From Chitinophaga pinensis (GTDB lineage Bacteria; Pseudomonadota; Gammaproteobacteria; Burkholderiales; Burkholderiaceae_C), in contig CALPRQ020000004.1 of assembly GCA_943326015.2 (NCBI GenBank), forward strand, positions 53,512-117,511: a stretch of 64,000 nt of DNA, read 5' to 3'. The translations under genes were made by a program, and so were the position numbers. The notes beneath the pieces are model-generated. The model did not search any database, was not told where the DNA came from, and was given only the letters and a program-made list of their open reading frames with translations. Positions 18,230-26,703 of this stretch are shown piece after piece (positions within the stretch are counted from its first letter, which is position 1; each line of letters starts with the position of its first letter).

Positions 18230-19303
18230 TCAGGCGGTCGGCTTCGAGGCCCGGCCGGGCAGGCGTCCCCAGGCCCGGGCGACGAGGTGGGCCAGGCCCT
18301 CGGGCTCCTTGACGAGCAGCCAGATGATCAGGCTGCCCAGCACGATCTTCTGGGCGTTCTCGACGTTGGCCGGGTCGATCAGCCCGCCGAGGAACTGCGC
18401 CGCGAGGTGGGACAGCAGGATCGGGAACAGCACGATGAAGGCAGCGCCGAGGAAGGCGCCGCTCAGGCTGCCGAGGCCGCCGATGATGATGATGAACAGG
18501 AGCTGGAACGAGCGCGTCAGGTCGAAGCCATGCGGCTCCACCGTGCCGACATAGGCAAAGGCCCACAGCGCACCGGCCACGCCGAGGTAGAAGGAGCTGA
18601 TCGCGAAGGCCTGCAGCTTGACGCGGCGCACCGGGATGCCGATCACGGCCGCGGCCGTGTCCATGTCGCGCACGGCCATCCAGTTGCGCCCGGTCGCGCT
18701 CGTGACCAGGTTGCGCGCGACCCAGGTCAGCACCACCACGACCGCGAGCGTGAACAGGTAGCGGCCCGAGGGCGAGCTGAAATCGAGCCCGAACAGCTCC
18801 AGCCTGGGGGCCGAGATCACGCCCGACGGGTTGTAGTTGGAGAACCAGCCGAACTTGACCAGCACCCACTGGACGAAGAACTGCGCCGCCAGCGTCGAGA
18901 CGATCAGGTAGAAGCCCTTGATCCGGATCGAGGGCAGGCCGACCAGCACGCCGAACAGCGCGGCGACGAGACCGCCGAGGACCAGACTGACCGGCAGCGG
19001 CAGCCAGGGCTGGCGCAGCGCGAAGTTGTAGGTGGCGAAGGCGCCCACCGCCATGAAGGCAGCGGAGCCGACCGAGAGCTGGCCGGTGTAGCCGGTCAGC
19101 AGGTTCAGGCCCAGGCCCGCGAGCGCGAACACCAGGAAAGGCACCAGCACGGCGGAGAACCAGTAGTCGTTGCCCAGCCGCGGCACCACCAGGGCCGCGA
19201 ACAGCAGGCCGGCGATCCAGCCCCATTTCGGACGGCGCACGGCTGCGACGGGTGGCGCCGGCTGCAGCGGCGCCGGCAGCTCGGAAGTCAAGGTGTGGCT
19301 CAT
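18230..19303 (-). CDS. Branched-chain-type ABC transporter permease (LivM-like)
   Basis: Inner-membrane permease of 357 residues with about nine hydrophobic helices. LAGLGLNLLTGYTGQLSVG and a GGLGSLSGAFLGAAF stretch are classical LivM motifs. It lies 11 bp after livH-like and 52 bp before livK-like. Confidence 0.88.
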   Translation of the reverse strand: MSHTLTSELPAPLQPAPPVAAVRRPKWGWIAGLLFAALVVPRLGNDYWFSAVLVPFLVFALAGLGLNLLTGYTGQLSVGSAAFMAVGAFATYNFALRQPWLPLPVSLVLGGLVAALFGVLVGLPSIRIKGFYLIVSTLAAQFFVQWVLVKFGWFSNYNPSGVISAPRLELFGLDFSSPSGRYLFTLAVVVVLTWVARNLVTSATGRNWMAVRDMDTAAAVIGIPVRRVKLQAFAISSFYLGVAGALWAFAYVGTVEPHGFDLTRSFQLLFIIIIGGLGSLSGAFLGAAFIVLFPILLSHLAAQFLGGLIDPANVENAQKIVLGSLIIWLLVKEPEGLAHLVARAWGRLPGRASKPTA

Positions 19304-19314
19304 GGTGTCTCGGT

Positions 19315-20196
19315 TCAGATGCGCTGGACGGTGCGCTCGCCGAACAGGCCGTAGGGCCGGTAGAACAGGAAGGCCAGCGCGAGGAAGTAGGGGAACCAGT
19401 TCTCGATGCCGCCGCCGAAGAAGGGGCCGATGTAGACCTCGGCCAGCTTTTCGCTCGCGCCCACGATGAGCCCGCCGACGATGGCGCCGGCAATCGACGA
19501 GAAGCCGCCGATGATCAGCACGGGCAGCGCCTTGAGCACGACCAGCGAGAGCGAAAACTGCACCCCGGTGCGCGCCCCCCAGAGCAGGCCCGCGACCAGC
19601 GCGACGGTGGCCGCTGCCGACCAGACCAGCGCCCAGACGCGCTCGATATGGATGCCGATCGCGAGCGCGGCCAGCGGATCGTCGGCGACCGCGCGCAGCT
19701 TGAGTCCGGCCCGTGTCTTGTTGAACGCCAGGCCCAGCAGGCCGACCAGCAGCGCGGCGGTGGCGGCGGCGAACAGGTCGAACTCGCTGACGAAGACGCC
19801 GGCCAGATCCAGCGGCTTGTCATCGATGCCGAGATCGAGCTGGTGCACCTGCGCGCCCCAGAGCCATTGGGCGAGCCCCTCGACGATGAAGCTCAGGCCC
19901 AGCGTGGCCATGAACAGCGCGATCGGCGGCCGGTTGATCAGCGGCTTGAGCACCACCTGGCCGACGGAGCAGGCGATGGCGACCATCGCGGCCAGCGTCA
20001 GCAACAGGGCGAGCCAGGCGTCGAAGCCGCGCTCGATCAGGCTCACATAGGTCAAGGCGGCGAACAGCACCAGCGAGCCCTGTGCGAAGTTGAACACGCC
20101 CGATGCCTTGTAGATCAGCACGAAGCCGATCGCGACCATGGAATACATGACCCCCGCGAGCAGCCCGCCGATCAGGACTTCGATGAAGAATTCCAT
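19315..20196 (-). CDS. Branched-chain-type ABC transporter permease (LivH-like)
   Basis: Inner-membrane permease of 293 residues, about eight helices. GLLAGVMYSMVAIGFVLIYK at the N-terminus and IIGGFSSIAGAIVGGL near the C-terminus are LivH hallmarks. It pairs with the LivM-like permease to form the channel. Confidence 0.88.
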   Translation of the reverse strand: MEFFIEVLIGGLLAGVMYSMVAIGFVLIYKASGVFNFAQGSLVLFAALTYVSLIERGFDAWLALLLTLAAMVAIACSVGQVVLKPLINRPPIALFMATLGLSFIVEGLAQWLWGAQVHQLDLGIDDKPLDLAGVFVSEFDLFAAATAALLVGLLGLAFNKTRAGLKLRAVADDPLAALAIGIHIERVWALVWSAAATVALVAGLLWGARTGVQFSLSLVVLKALPVLIIGGFSSIAGAIVGGLIVGASEKLAEVYIGPFFGGGIENWFPYFLALAFLFYRPYGLFGERTVQRI

Positions 20197-20224
20197 GAAT
20201 TCGTCTCCTGTGTGGACGCGGCGC

Positions 20225-21034
20225 TCAGTGCAGCGCGCCGATGTAGGCGGCGATCACGTCGGGCTGCTCGCGCACCTCGGCGGGCAGTCCGTCGGCGATC
20301 TTGCGGCCGTAGTCGAGCACGACGACCCGGTCCGAGATGTCCATCACCACGCCCATGTCGTGCTCGATCAGCACGATGGTCGTGCCCAGGCGCCGGTTGA
20401 CCTCGACGATCAGGCGGGCGAGTTCGTGCTTGTCGGACGCGTTCATGCCGGCCATCGGTTCGTCGAGCAGCAGCAGGCGCGGCTCGGCGGCCAGCGCCCG
20501 GGCCAGCTCGACGCGTTTCTGCAGGCCGTAGGGCAGCTGGCCGACCGGGGTGTCGCGGTAGCGCCGGAGCTGCAGCAGTTCGAGCATTGACTCGGCCTGC
20601 GCGCGCTGCGCGGCTTCCTCGCGGCGTGCGCCGGGCAGACGCAGCGCGTGCGCCAGGGCAGTGCTCCTGGTCTTGAGGTTGAGTCCGGTCAGCAGGTTCT
20701 CGATCACGCTCATGCCCTTGAACAGCGCGAGGTTCTGGAAGGTGCGTGCAATGCCCAGCTGCGCGGCCTGCTCGGGCCGCAGCTGCGGGTAGCGTTGCCC
20801 CGCCCACTCGATATGGCCCGCCGCCGGGCGATAGACCCCGTTGATGACGTTGAGCAGCGAGCTCTTGCCCGCGCCGTTGGGGCCGATGACGGAAAGCAGC
20901 TCGCCCTGGTAGACCGTGAAGCTGATGTCGCTGACCGCCTTGACCCCGCCGAAGCGCACGGTGATGCCTTCGAGCTTCAGCAGCACGGGATGCCCGCTGG
21001 CGTTGGCTGGCGATGACGCAGGCGAATGGCTCAT
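20225..21034 (-). CDS. Branched-chain-type ABC transporter ATP-binding protein (LivG-like)
   Basis: ATPase of 269 residues with Walker A GPNGAGKSS, LPYGLQKRVELARAL in place of a canonical LSGGQ signature (usual for LivG), Walker B LLLLDEPMAGMN, and the C-terminal VLDYGRKIADG tail. First gene of the liv-like block, 26 bp after sfnG on the same strand, so co-transcription with sfnG is likely. Confidence 0.88.
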   Translation of the reverse strand: MSHSPASSPANASGHPVLLKLEGITVRFGGVKAVSDISFTVYQGELLSVIGPNGAGKSSLLNVINGVYRPAAGHIEWAGQRYPQLRPEQAAQLGIARTFQNLALFKGMSVIENLLTGLNLKTRSTALAHALRLPGARREEAAQRAQAESMLELLQLRRYRDTPVGQLPYGLQKRVELARALAAEPRLLLLDEPMAGMNASDKHELARLIVEVNRRLGTTIVLIEHDMGVVMDISDRVVVLDYGRKIADGLPAEVREQPDVIAAYIGALH

Positions 21035-21060
21035 GGTCTGTTCCAGGGCGTTCTGCCGTC

Positions 21061-22164
21061 TCAGGCGGCCTTCTGCAGGCGGCGTTCTTCGAGCTCGCGC
21101 ACCAGCGGCAGCACCTTCTGGCCGAAATACTCGACTTCCTCGATGAAGTGCAGGAAGCCGGTCAGCACCAGATCGACGCCGACATCCTTGAGTGCCAGGA
21201 TGCGCTCGGCGATCTGCTGCGGGGTGCCGATCAGGTTGGTGCGGAAGCCGTCGTTGTACTGGACCAGGTCTTCGAAGCTCGACTTGGCCCAGTTGCCCTC
21301 GCCCTCGGGCGAGGCCTTGCCGGCCTGCTTGACCTCGTGACCGAAGGCGTTGACGGCCTCGGGGTCGGCTTTCTCGATGATCTCGGCCAGCACCTGCTTG
21401 GCTTCTTCTTCCGTGTCACGGGCGATCACGAAGGCATTGACACCGATCTTGACGGTGCGGCCCTCGGCCTCGGCCTTGGCGCGGATGTCGTCGATCTGGG
21501 CCTTGATGCCCTCGGGCGTGTTGCCGTTGGTGAAGTACCAGTCGGACACGCGTGCGGCCATGTCGCGCGCGGCGCGCGAGCTGCCGCCCTGGAAGATCTC
21601 GGGCTGCGGGTCGAGCGGCTTCGGACGCAGCGTGTAGTTGTTGAAGCGGTAGAAGTCGCCGCTGAAGCTGAAGTTGTCCTGGCTCCAGATGCCGCGGATG
21701 GCGCGGATGAACTCCTCCGAGCGGCGGTAGCGCTCGTCATGGTCCAGCCAATGCTCGCCGATCGCGTTGAACTCGCCGCGGAACCAGCCGCTGACGATGT
21801 TGACCGCGATGCGGCCGTGGGTCAGGTGGTTGATCGTGGAAACCTGCTTGGCCAGCAGGGCCGGCGTCCAGGGACCCGGCAGGATCGCGGCGATCACCTT
21901 CAGGCGCTCGGTCGCGCCCAGCAGCGCATGGGTGAACGACACCGATTCATGCTGGTACTCGGCGCCATAGCCGGCGGTGAAGCGGATCTGGCTCAGCGCA
22001 TAGTCAAAGCCCGCCTTTTCGGCCGTCTGTGCCAGGCGGCGGTTGTAGTCGATGTCCCAGTGGGTGCGCTGCTCGATCTTGCTGATCACGAGTCCGCCGC
22101 TGACGTTCGGGACCCAGTAGGCAAACTTGATGTGCTCGCCGGTGGGGATTCTGCTGGTGCTCAT
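21061..22164 (-). CDS. sfnG: FMNH2-dependent dimethylsulfone monooxygenase SfnG
   Basis: LLM flavin monooxygenase of 367 residues that converts dimethyl sulfone to methanesulfinate and formaldehyde. The segments FAYWVPNVSGGLVISKI, HWDIDYNRRLA, GRIAVNIVSGWF and PEIFQGGSSRAARDM are strongly conserved in SfnG. The ATG at 22164 follows a clear AGGAG site; the ATG at 22200 would add 12 residues. It is directly downstream of an FMN reductase gene (msuE) that would feed it FMNH2, and upstream of a Liv-type importer. Confidence 0.93.
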   Translation of the reverse strand: MSTSRIPTGEHIKFAYWVPNVSGGLVISKIEQRTHWDIDYNRRLAQTAEKAGFDYALSQIRFTAGYGAEYQHESVSFTHALLGATERLKVIAAILPGPWTPALLAKQVSTINHLTHGRIAVNIVSGWFRGEFNAIGEHWLDHDERYRRSEEFIRAIRGIWSQDNFSFSGDFYRFNNYTLRPKPLDPQPEIFQGGSSRAARDMAARVSDWYFTNGNTPEGIKAQIDDIRAKAEAEGRTVKIGVNAFVIARDTEEEAKQVLAEIIEKADPEAVNAFGHEVKQAGKASPEGEGNWAKSSFEDLVQYNDGFRTNLIGTPQQIAERILALKDVGVDLVLTGFLHFIEEVEYFGQKVLPLVRELEERRLQKAA

Positions 22165-22235
22165 GGTTATCTCCTGCTGAAAGAATGGGCTGGCCTGCAT
22201 CCAGGCCTGACATGAAATGAGGCTGGCGGTCTGTT

Positions 22236-22808
22236 TCAGGCGGCGCGCTTGAGCAAGGCGTCGGTCGAGCCGGTCCGGCGCAGCACGCTGGCCGCCTGCG
22301 CGGCCGCCTCGTTGATGCGCTCCTGCAGCACGAGGCTGCTGACCTCGTACCCCGCCAGCTCGGCCTCCGAGGCATAGACGGCAGTCGGAATGGTGTGGGC
22401 GCGGAAGAAGCCGAACAGGGGGCGCAGCTGGTGCTCGACCACCAGCGCGTGGCGGTCGCCGCCACCGGTCGCCGCCAGGATCACGGGGGTGTCGACCAGC
22501 GCGTTGATGTCGATGAAGTCGATCACATGCTTGAACAGGCCCGTATAGCTGCCCTTGTAGACCGGGCTCGCCGCGATGACGAGATCGGCTTGCTCGATCT
22601 GGTCGAGCGCCGACAGCGCTGGCGCGTCGAGCTGGTCCTTGAGGACGGCGGCGCCGAAGTGGCTGCCGAGCTTGGACAGCTCGACCCGGTTGACGTCCAA
22701 GGCCACCTGGGAGGCCAGCGCCTTGACGATGGCGTCGACTAGGACCTGGGTCCGGGACTGGGTGCTCGTGCTGCCGACGAGGGCGGTGATTCGGTAGGGG
22801 CGGCTCAT
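22236..22808 (-). CDS. msuE: NAD(P)H-dependent FMN reductase (MsuE-like)
   Basis: Flavodoxin-like FMN reductase of 190 residues that supplies FMNH2 to SfnG and other two-component monooxygenases. An early GSTSTQSRT phosphate-binding loop (residues 12-20), the ASPVYKGSYTGLFKHVIDFI stretch and ATGGGDRHALVVEHQLRPL are typical of the SsuE/MsuE family. First gene of the sulfone operon. A second reductase of this family is at 37565. Confidence 0.9.
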   Translation of the reverse strand: MSRPYRITALVGSTSTQSRTQVLVDAIVKALASQVALDVNRVELSKLGSHFGAAVLKDQLDAPALSALDQIEQADLVIAASPVYKGSYTGLFKHVIDFIDINALVDTPVILAATGGGDRHALVVEHQLRPLFGFFRAHTIPTAVYASEAELAGYEVSSLVLQERINEAAAQAASVLRRTGSTDALLKRAA

Positions 22809-23188
22809 TGCAGTTCCTGATGAATTGATGTGATGGATGCTAGCCAGCGGCCCGAATTAATCCAACGACCGATTCCGCATCTGAATATCAGCAAACGGTT
22901 TCCGGATATGAATATTCGGAAGCCGAATAAGGGATTGCCTGGTTATTGCTGTGCCCTGGGTCGTTGGGGAGCGAATATGCAACTGAGTTTTTCTCGCTTC
23001 ACGCCGCAATCTGTCTCGCCGAAGATAGCCCCATCAATCATTCGGAGCTGCGTCATGCATGAATTGAAAAATTTTCATCCCAGCCGCCGCAGGCTTGCGG
23101 CAGAGATCTTCAACTTCGACCGCGCCTCGGTGCATCTTCTGGCTCGGTTCAAGGTCAGCCTGTTATCCGTCAACTCAAGGAGTGAATC
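22809..23188. other. Divergent regulatory region between msuE and dodecin genes
   Basis: About 380 bp with no convincing gene; an open frame at 22830-23192 has no protein-like features. It is locally AT-rich and holds a near-palindrome at 22902-22919 (CCGGATATGAATATTCGG, seven of eight pairs), a CTGAATATCAG at 22881-22891 and a GAATATG at 22973-22979. These make it the densest cluster of the shared intergenic element and a likely operator/promoter region for the sulfone operon. Confidence 0.45.
22902..22919. promoter_or_regulatory. Near-palindromic candidate operator upstream of msuE
   Basis: CCGGATATGAATATTCGG pairs CCG/CGG and ATAT/ATAT around a GA centre, with one G-T wobble. It lies about 95 bp before msuE and contains the ATGAATATTC variant of the recurrent element. 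Size and symmetry suit a dimeric activator. No experimental support. Confidence 0.4.
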
Positions 23189-23395
23189 ATGAGCAACCAT
23201 GTCTACCAGATCATCCAATTCACCGGCTCGTCAGCAGTCAGCAGCGACGACGCCATCGGCAACGCGCTGGCCAAGGCCGCAGAGACATCGGCCACCCTGC
23301 GCTGGTTCGAAGTGGTCGAAACCCGCGGCCATGTGGAGGGCGGCAAGGTCGCGCATTGGCAGGTCACGATCAAGGTCGGCAAGACGCTCGACTGA
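23189..23395 (+). CDS. Dodecin family flavin-binding protein
   Basis: A 68-residue protein matching dodecin along its whole length: [12 protein letters not shown], then [33 protein letters not shown] segments (here [13 protein letters not shown] and GKVAHWQVT). Dodecins form hollow dodecamers that store riboflavin, FMN or FAD between stacked tryptophans (the W of RWFEV). The gene has a good AAGGAG site and lies between two operons full of FMN-dependent monooxygenases, where buffering flavin would be useful. Confidence 0.93.
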   Translation: MSNHVYQIIQFTGSSAVSSDDAIGNALAKAAETSATLRWFEVVETRGHVEGGKVAHWQVTIKVGKTLD

Positions 23396-23440
23396 GCTTG
23401 AGGCCGGGACGATTCCAATCAGACATGCCGTAAGGTGGGC

Positions 23441-23593
23441 ATGAACATCGACGACATCCCGTCGCATTACCTGTCCAGGGAAAACTTGCCGCCCGACAAC
23501 GGCATGACCCCGCTGGAATGGGCCGCCTACCTCGTGGCAGCTGCTGCCATGGCAGGATTCGGCCTGCTCATGCTGTTGCAGATTGCATCCTGA
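23441..23593 (+). CDS. Small putative single-span membrane protein
   Basis: A 50-residue open frame from ATG 23441 with an AAGGTGG site seven bases before it and TGA at 23591. The N-terminal half is polar (MNIDDIPSHYLSRENLPPDN) and residues 26-47 form one hydrophobic helix ending in LLMLLQIAS. It is 45 bp after the dodecin stop and may share its transcript. No family was recognised. It may be a genuine small protein; conservation in relatives would decide. Confidence 0.5.
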   Translation: MNIDDIPSHYLSRENLPPDNGMTPLEWAAYLVAAAAMAGFGLLMLLQIAS

Positions 23594-23668
23594 GCGAGCG
23601 AAACTTCGTTCGATGAAGCGCATGGGCCTGGCAATCCCAGGCCGCGCGGCGCAGACTGACCTTGTCGC

Positions 23669-24688
23669 TCAGGCCGCCAGCGGCAAGGCTGACCATCCGA
23701 GCACCGGAGCGATCCGGTCCCGGGTGTCCTGCAGGATCTGGGCGTAATCCTCGAGGTCCAGGCCATAAGGCAGCTCCAGCCGCAGCTCCTCGACCAGTGG
23801 CAGGATCGGATCGCGCTGCAGCGCCTCGATGATCTGTTCGGAACTTCCTACCAGATCGGGTGTGAACAGGGTCCGCCTCTCACCCTGCGGCGACAGCGTG
23901 CGCTCGTGGCGCGAGGCCGCGAAAGCCGCGTAACGGCGCCGGCTGACGGCATCGGCACTGTCGGTCGGCACGATCACCCGGCCCAGTGCGAGGCGTGCGC
24001 GGCCCGCCCCGTGCCATTCGGCCCGGAACAGCTCGACATGCTGGCGTTGCGCAGTGAAGAAGTCGTCGGTTTGCTCGCCACGGTTGAGGTTGCCGATCAG
24101 CAGATGGAAGCCGTTGCGCGCCGCCCATTGTGCCGAGTGCAGCGAGCCGCCGCCGTACCAGAGTCGCTGTCCCAGGCCAGGCGCCACGGGCTGGATTCGC
24201 GGCCGCTCCCGCCCGACCGGTGACTCGATCCAGCGGTCTGCGTCACCGAACGGCTCGCCGCTCAGATTGTCGCGCAGCCTGGCTACGCGCTGGTGCGAGA
24301 AGTCGATGCCAGCCGGATCACCGTCGAACAGGCGTTCGCCGAGCAAGGCGCCATGGGGTGGCGCACCGGCGCTCAGGCCCACCTGCAGCCGCCCGCCGGC
24401 GAGCAGGTCGACCGTCGCGAGGTCCTCGGCGAGCCGGAACGGGTTCTCGTAGCCCATCTGGATCACCGCCGTGCCCAGGCCGATGCGGCGGGTGCGCTGG
24501 CTGGCTGCGGCCAGGAAGGCCGTCGCGGAAGACATCGAGCGCTCGAGGTGGCGCTGGCGCACCCAGGCGCTGTCGTAGCCCAGCCGCTCACCCAGGGCAA
24601 AGAGTTGCAGCGCCTGCTCCAGGCCCTGAGCGGGTCGCTCCGCCAGGTAATTGCCCGGGGTCAGAAATGCCAGATGCTGGATGGCCAT
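23669..24688 (-). CDS. LLM class flavin-dependent oxidoreductase
   Basis: Luciferase-like monooxygenase of 339 residues: LFALGERLGYDSAWVRQRH and LATVDLLAGGRLQVGLSAG are standard LLM segments. It is the last gene of the operon 32681-23669, whose content resembles the Bacillus ytm/yxe loci for S-substituted cysteines, so oxidation of an S-alkyl or N-acetyl-S-alkyl cysteine, or of its breakdown product, is a reasonable guess. Substrate unknown. Confidence 0.82.
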   Translation of the reverse strand: MAIQHLAFLTPGNYLAERPAQGLEQALQLFALGERLGYDSAWVRQRHLERSMSSATAFLAAASQRTRRIGLGTAVIQMGYENPFRLAEDLATVDLLAGGRLQVGLSAGAPPHGALLGERLFDGDPAGIDFSHQRVARLRDNLSGEPFGDADRWIESPVGRERPRIQPVAPGLGQRLWYGGGSLHSAQWAARNGFHLLIGNLNRGEQTDDFFTAQRQHVELFRAEWHGAGRARLALGRVIVPTDSADAVSRRRYAAFAASRHERTLSPQGERRTLFTPDLVGSSEQIIEALQRDPILPLVEELRLELPYGLDLEDYAQILQDTRDRIAPVLGWSALPLAA

Positions 24689-24698
24689 GATCGATCAA

Positions 24699-25670
24699 TC
24701 AGAACTTGGGCAGACCGGGCGGATTGGTCTCGGACCTGGCCAATGCCTCCGAACTCAAGTGCCAGCGTTGCAGCGCTTGCGCGTACTTGCCGCTCTTGAT
24801 CAGACCGTTGGTTGCGATGGTCAGCGCAGACGCCAGGCCGCTGTTCTTGCGGGTGGCGATGGCCACGTCGGCTTTCAGGGGCCAGCCGGCATTGACGGTT
24901 CCGACCAGGCGGGTCTTGCCTTCCTTGGCAGCCTGGTAGGCCTGCATCGGATGCGGGTTGAACTGCGCATCCGCTCGGCCCGAGAGCAAGGCCAGATTGC
25001 GGGTCGCGTCGTCGTCGTAGTACTGGAGTTCGGCCGGCTTGAGCCCGGCGGCCTGGTTGAGCTTGCTCCATTCGAGCAGGATGCGCTCCTGGATCGTGCC
25101 TGAGCTGGTGATGATCTTCAGGCCGGCGATGTCCTTGGGCTCCTTGAGCGACTGGATCGGGCTGTTGTTGGGCACGAAGAAACCGTGCAGGCCCTGTCGG
25201 TAGGTCGAGAAGTCGAACTTCTCCTTGCGCTGCTCGGTCACCCCGACATTGGAAATCACCGCATCGTACTTGCCCGAAGTCAGACCCAGCGGCCAATCGG
25301 CCCAGGCGACCGGAACCAGTTCCAGTTTCAGGTCCAGCGCATCGGCGACCAGCTGGGCGTAGTCGGTATCGGCGCCGACCACCGTCTTGGCATCCGTGGC
25401 ATAGGTAGCCACCGGCGGCGCACCCGGGGCGATGGCCACGGTCAGGACACCGTCCCTGAGGAACTTGTAGGCCTTGGGCAGGGCCTGAATGGCCTCGGGG
25501 TTGCGCTCGGCGCGCACCCGCCCCGGCTGGGCCGGACTCAGGTCGATCCTGGCTACGGTTGCCGGAATCGCTGTCTGGGCCTGGATCGCAGCAGGGCCGA
25601 GGGCTATTGCCGCCAGAGCCAGTGTCAGCAGGGTTCGGCGTGCAGTCGGAGGCAGGTGGAAGTTCATCAT
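24699..25670 (-). CDS. Amino acid ABC transporter substrate-binding protein (cystine-type, paralogue 1)
   Basis: Periplasmic family 3 binding protein of 323 residues with a signal peptide ending near QAQ. The mature part shows KYDAVISNVGVTEQRKEKFDF and the C-terminal SETNPPGLPKF. It is clearly paralogous to the next gene upstream (shared VTxxRKEKFDFSTYR, LKPxExQYxDDD and TNPPGLP motifs), giving two binding proteins for one transporter as with TcyJ/TcyK in Bacillus. The start has two adjacent ATGs (25670, 25667). Confidence 0.85.
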   Translation of the reverse strand: MMNFHLPPTARRTLLTLALAAIALGPAAIQAQTAIPATVARIDLSPAQPGRVRAERNPEAIQALPKAYKFLRDGVLTVAIAPGAPPVATYATDAKTVVGADTDYAQLVADALDLKLELVPVAWADWPLGLTSGKYDAVISNVGVTEQRKEKFDFSTYRQGLHGFFVPNNSPIQSLKEPKDIAGLKIITSSGTIQERILLEWSKLNQAAGLKPAELQYYDDDATRNLALLSGRADAQFNPHPMQAYQAAKEGKTRLVGTVNAGWPLKADVAIATRKNSGLASALTIATNGLIKSGKYAQALQRWHLSSEALARSETNPPGLPKF

Positions 25671-25719
25671 GTTTCTGTGGTCTTTGTGCTGGGAGCGCGC
25701 TGTGTGCGGGTCACTTGCG

Positions 25720-26652
25720 TCATTTCCTGGGCAGGCCCGGCGGGTTGGTGCGCGACTGCGCGATCGCCTCGGATTCCAGGTTCCAGCGCGACAGCGCCTT
25801 GGCGTAATTGCCGTTCTTGATCTGCGCGTTGATGGCCGCCGTGATGGCGTCTGCGATGCCTGAGCCCTTGCGCGAGGCCACCGCGATTTCGGCAGTCTGT
25901 GGCCAGCCGCCCGAGAAGCTGCCGACCAGCTTGGTCTTGCCGTCGCGGGCGTTGTAGGCGGCGATGCCGTTGGGCGCCAGGTAGGCATCGGCGCGACCCG
26001 ATGCGAGCGCCAGGTAGAGCAGCACGTCGTCGTCGTGATATTGCACCTCGACCGGCTTGAGGCCGGCAGCGATGTTCTGCTGATTCCAGCGCAGCAGGAT
26101 CTGCTCCTGGTTGGTGCTGGCGCCCACGATCACCTTGAGACCGGCAACATCCTTGGGCTCCTTGATCTGGATCTTGCTGTCGGACTTGACGTAGAAGCCC
26201 AGCTTGTCGTCGCGGTAGGTCGAGAAGTCGAATTTCTCCTTGCGCTCCTCGGTCACGGTGACATTGGAGATCACCAGATCGAACTTGCCGGACTGCAGGC
26301 CCAGCGGCCAGTCGGCCCAGGTCACCGACACCAGATCGAGCCTGCGGCCGAGGCTGTCGGCCACGAGCTGGGCGATGTCGGGGGCATTGCCGACCGGCGT
26401 CTTGTTGTCGGTGGCATAGGCGCCAAAGGGCAGCCGGCCGGTGGTGGTGCCCACGGTCAGCACGCCGTCCTTGGCAAACTTGAAGTCCTTGGGCAGCAGC
26501 TTGAGCGCTTCGGGCACGGGCTGCGAGCGCGGTCGACCGGGCTGCTCGGGGCTGAGGTCGACGTTCTGGGCCAGTGCGGCAGTCGACCAGCCCGCAGCCG
26601 AGAGGGTCGCGAGTGACAGCAGGGAGGTGACGAAAGTCTTGCGTGTGATCAT
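25720..26652 (-). CDS. Amino acid ABC transporter substrate-binding protein (cystine-type, paralogue 2)
   Basis: Family 3 binding protein of 310 residues, signal peptide ending near LAQ (residue 29). Motifs KFDLVISNVTVTEERKEKFDF and SRTNPPGLPRK parallel the neighbouring paralogue 49 bp downstream. Located just after the fused permease-ATPase gene. The two proteins may widen the range of S-substituted cysteines or cystines taken up. Confidence 0.86.
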   Translation of the reverse strand: MITRKTFVTSLLSLATLSAAGWSTAALAQNVDLSPEQPGRPRSQPVPEALKLLPKDFKFAKDGVLTVGTTTGRLPFGAYATDNKTPVGNAPDIAQLVADSLGRRLDLVSVTWADWPLGLQSGKFDLVISNVTVTEERKEKFDFSTYRDDKLGFYVKSDSKIQIKEPKDVAGLKVIVGASTNQEQILLRWNQQNIAAGLKPVEVQYHDDDVLLYLALASGRADAYLAPNGIAAYNARDGKTKLVGSFSGGWPQTAEIAVASRKGSGIADAITAAINAQIKNGNYAKALSRWNLESEAIAQSRTNPPGLPRK

Positions 26653-26703
26653 GGCTTCTGGTTCCAGACAGAAAAGTGGATGAAGGGTGATGGGGTGCTG
26701 GGC

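Noticed and set aside
16792..18312. 506-codon plus-strand open frame
   Set aside because: Antisense shadow of the LivK-like gene, low-complexity Asp/Val/Ala-rich composition.
22830..23192. 120-codon plus-strand frame upstream of dodecin
   Set aside because: Irregular composition over AT-rich regulatory DNA and no start signal; treated as promoter region.
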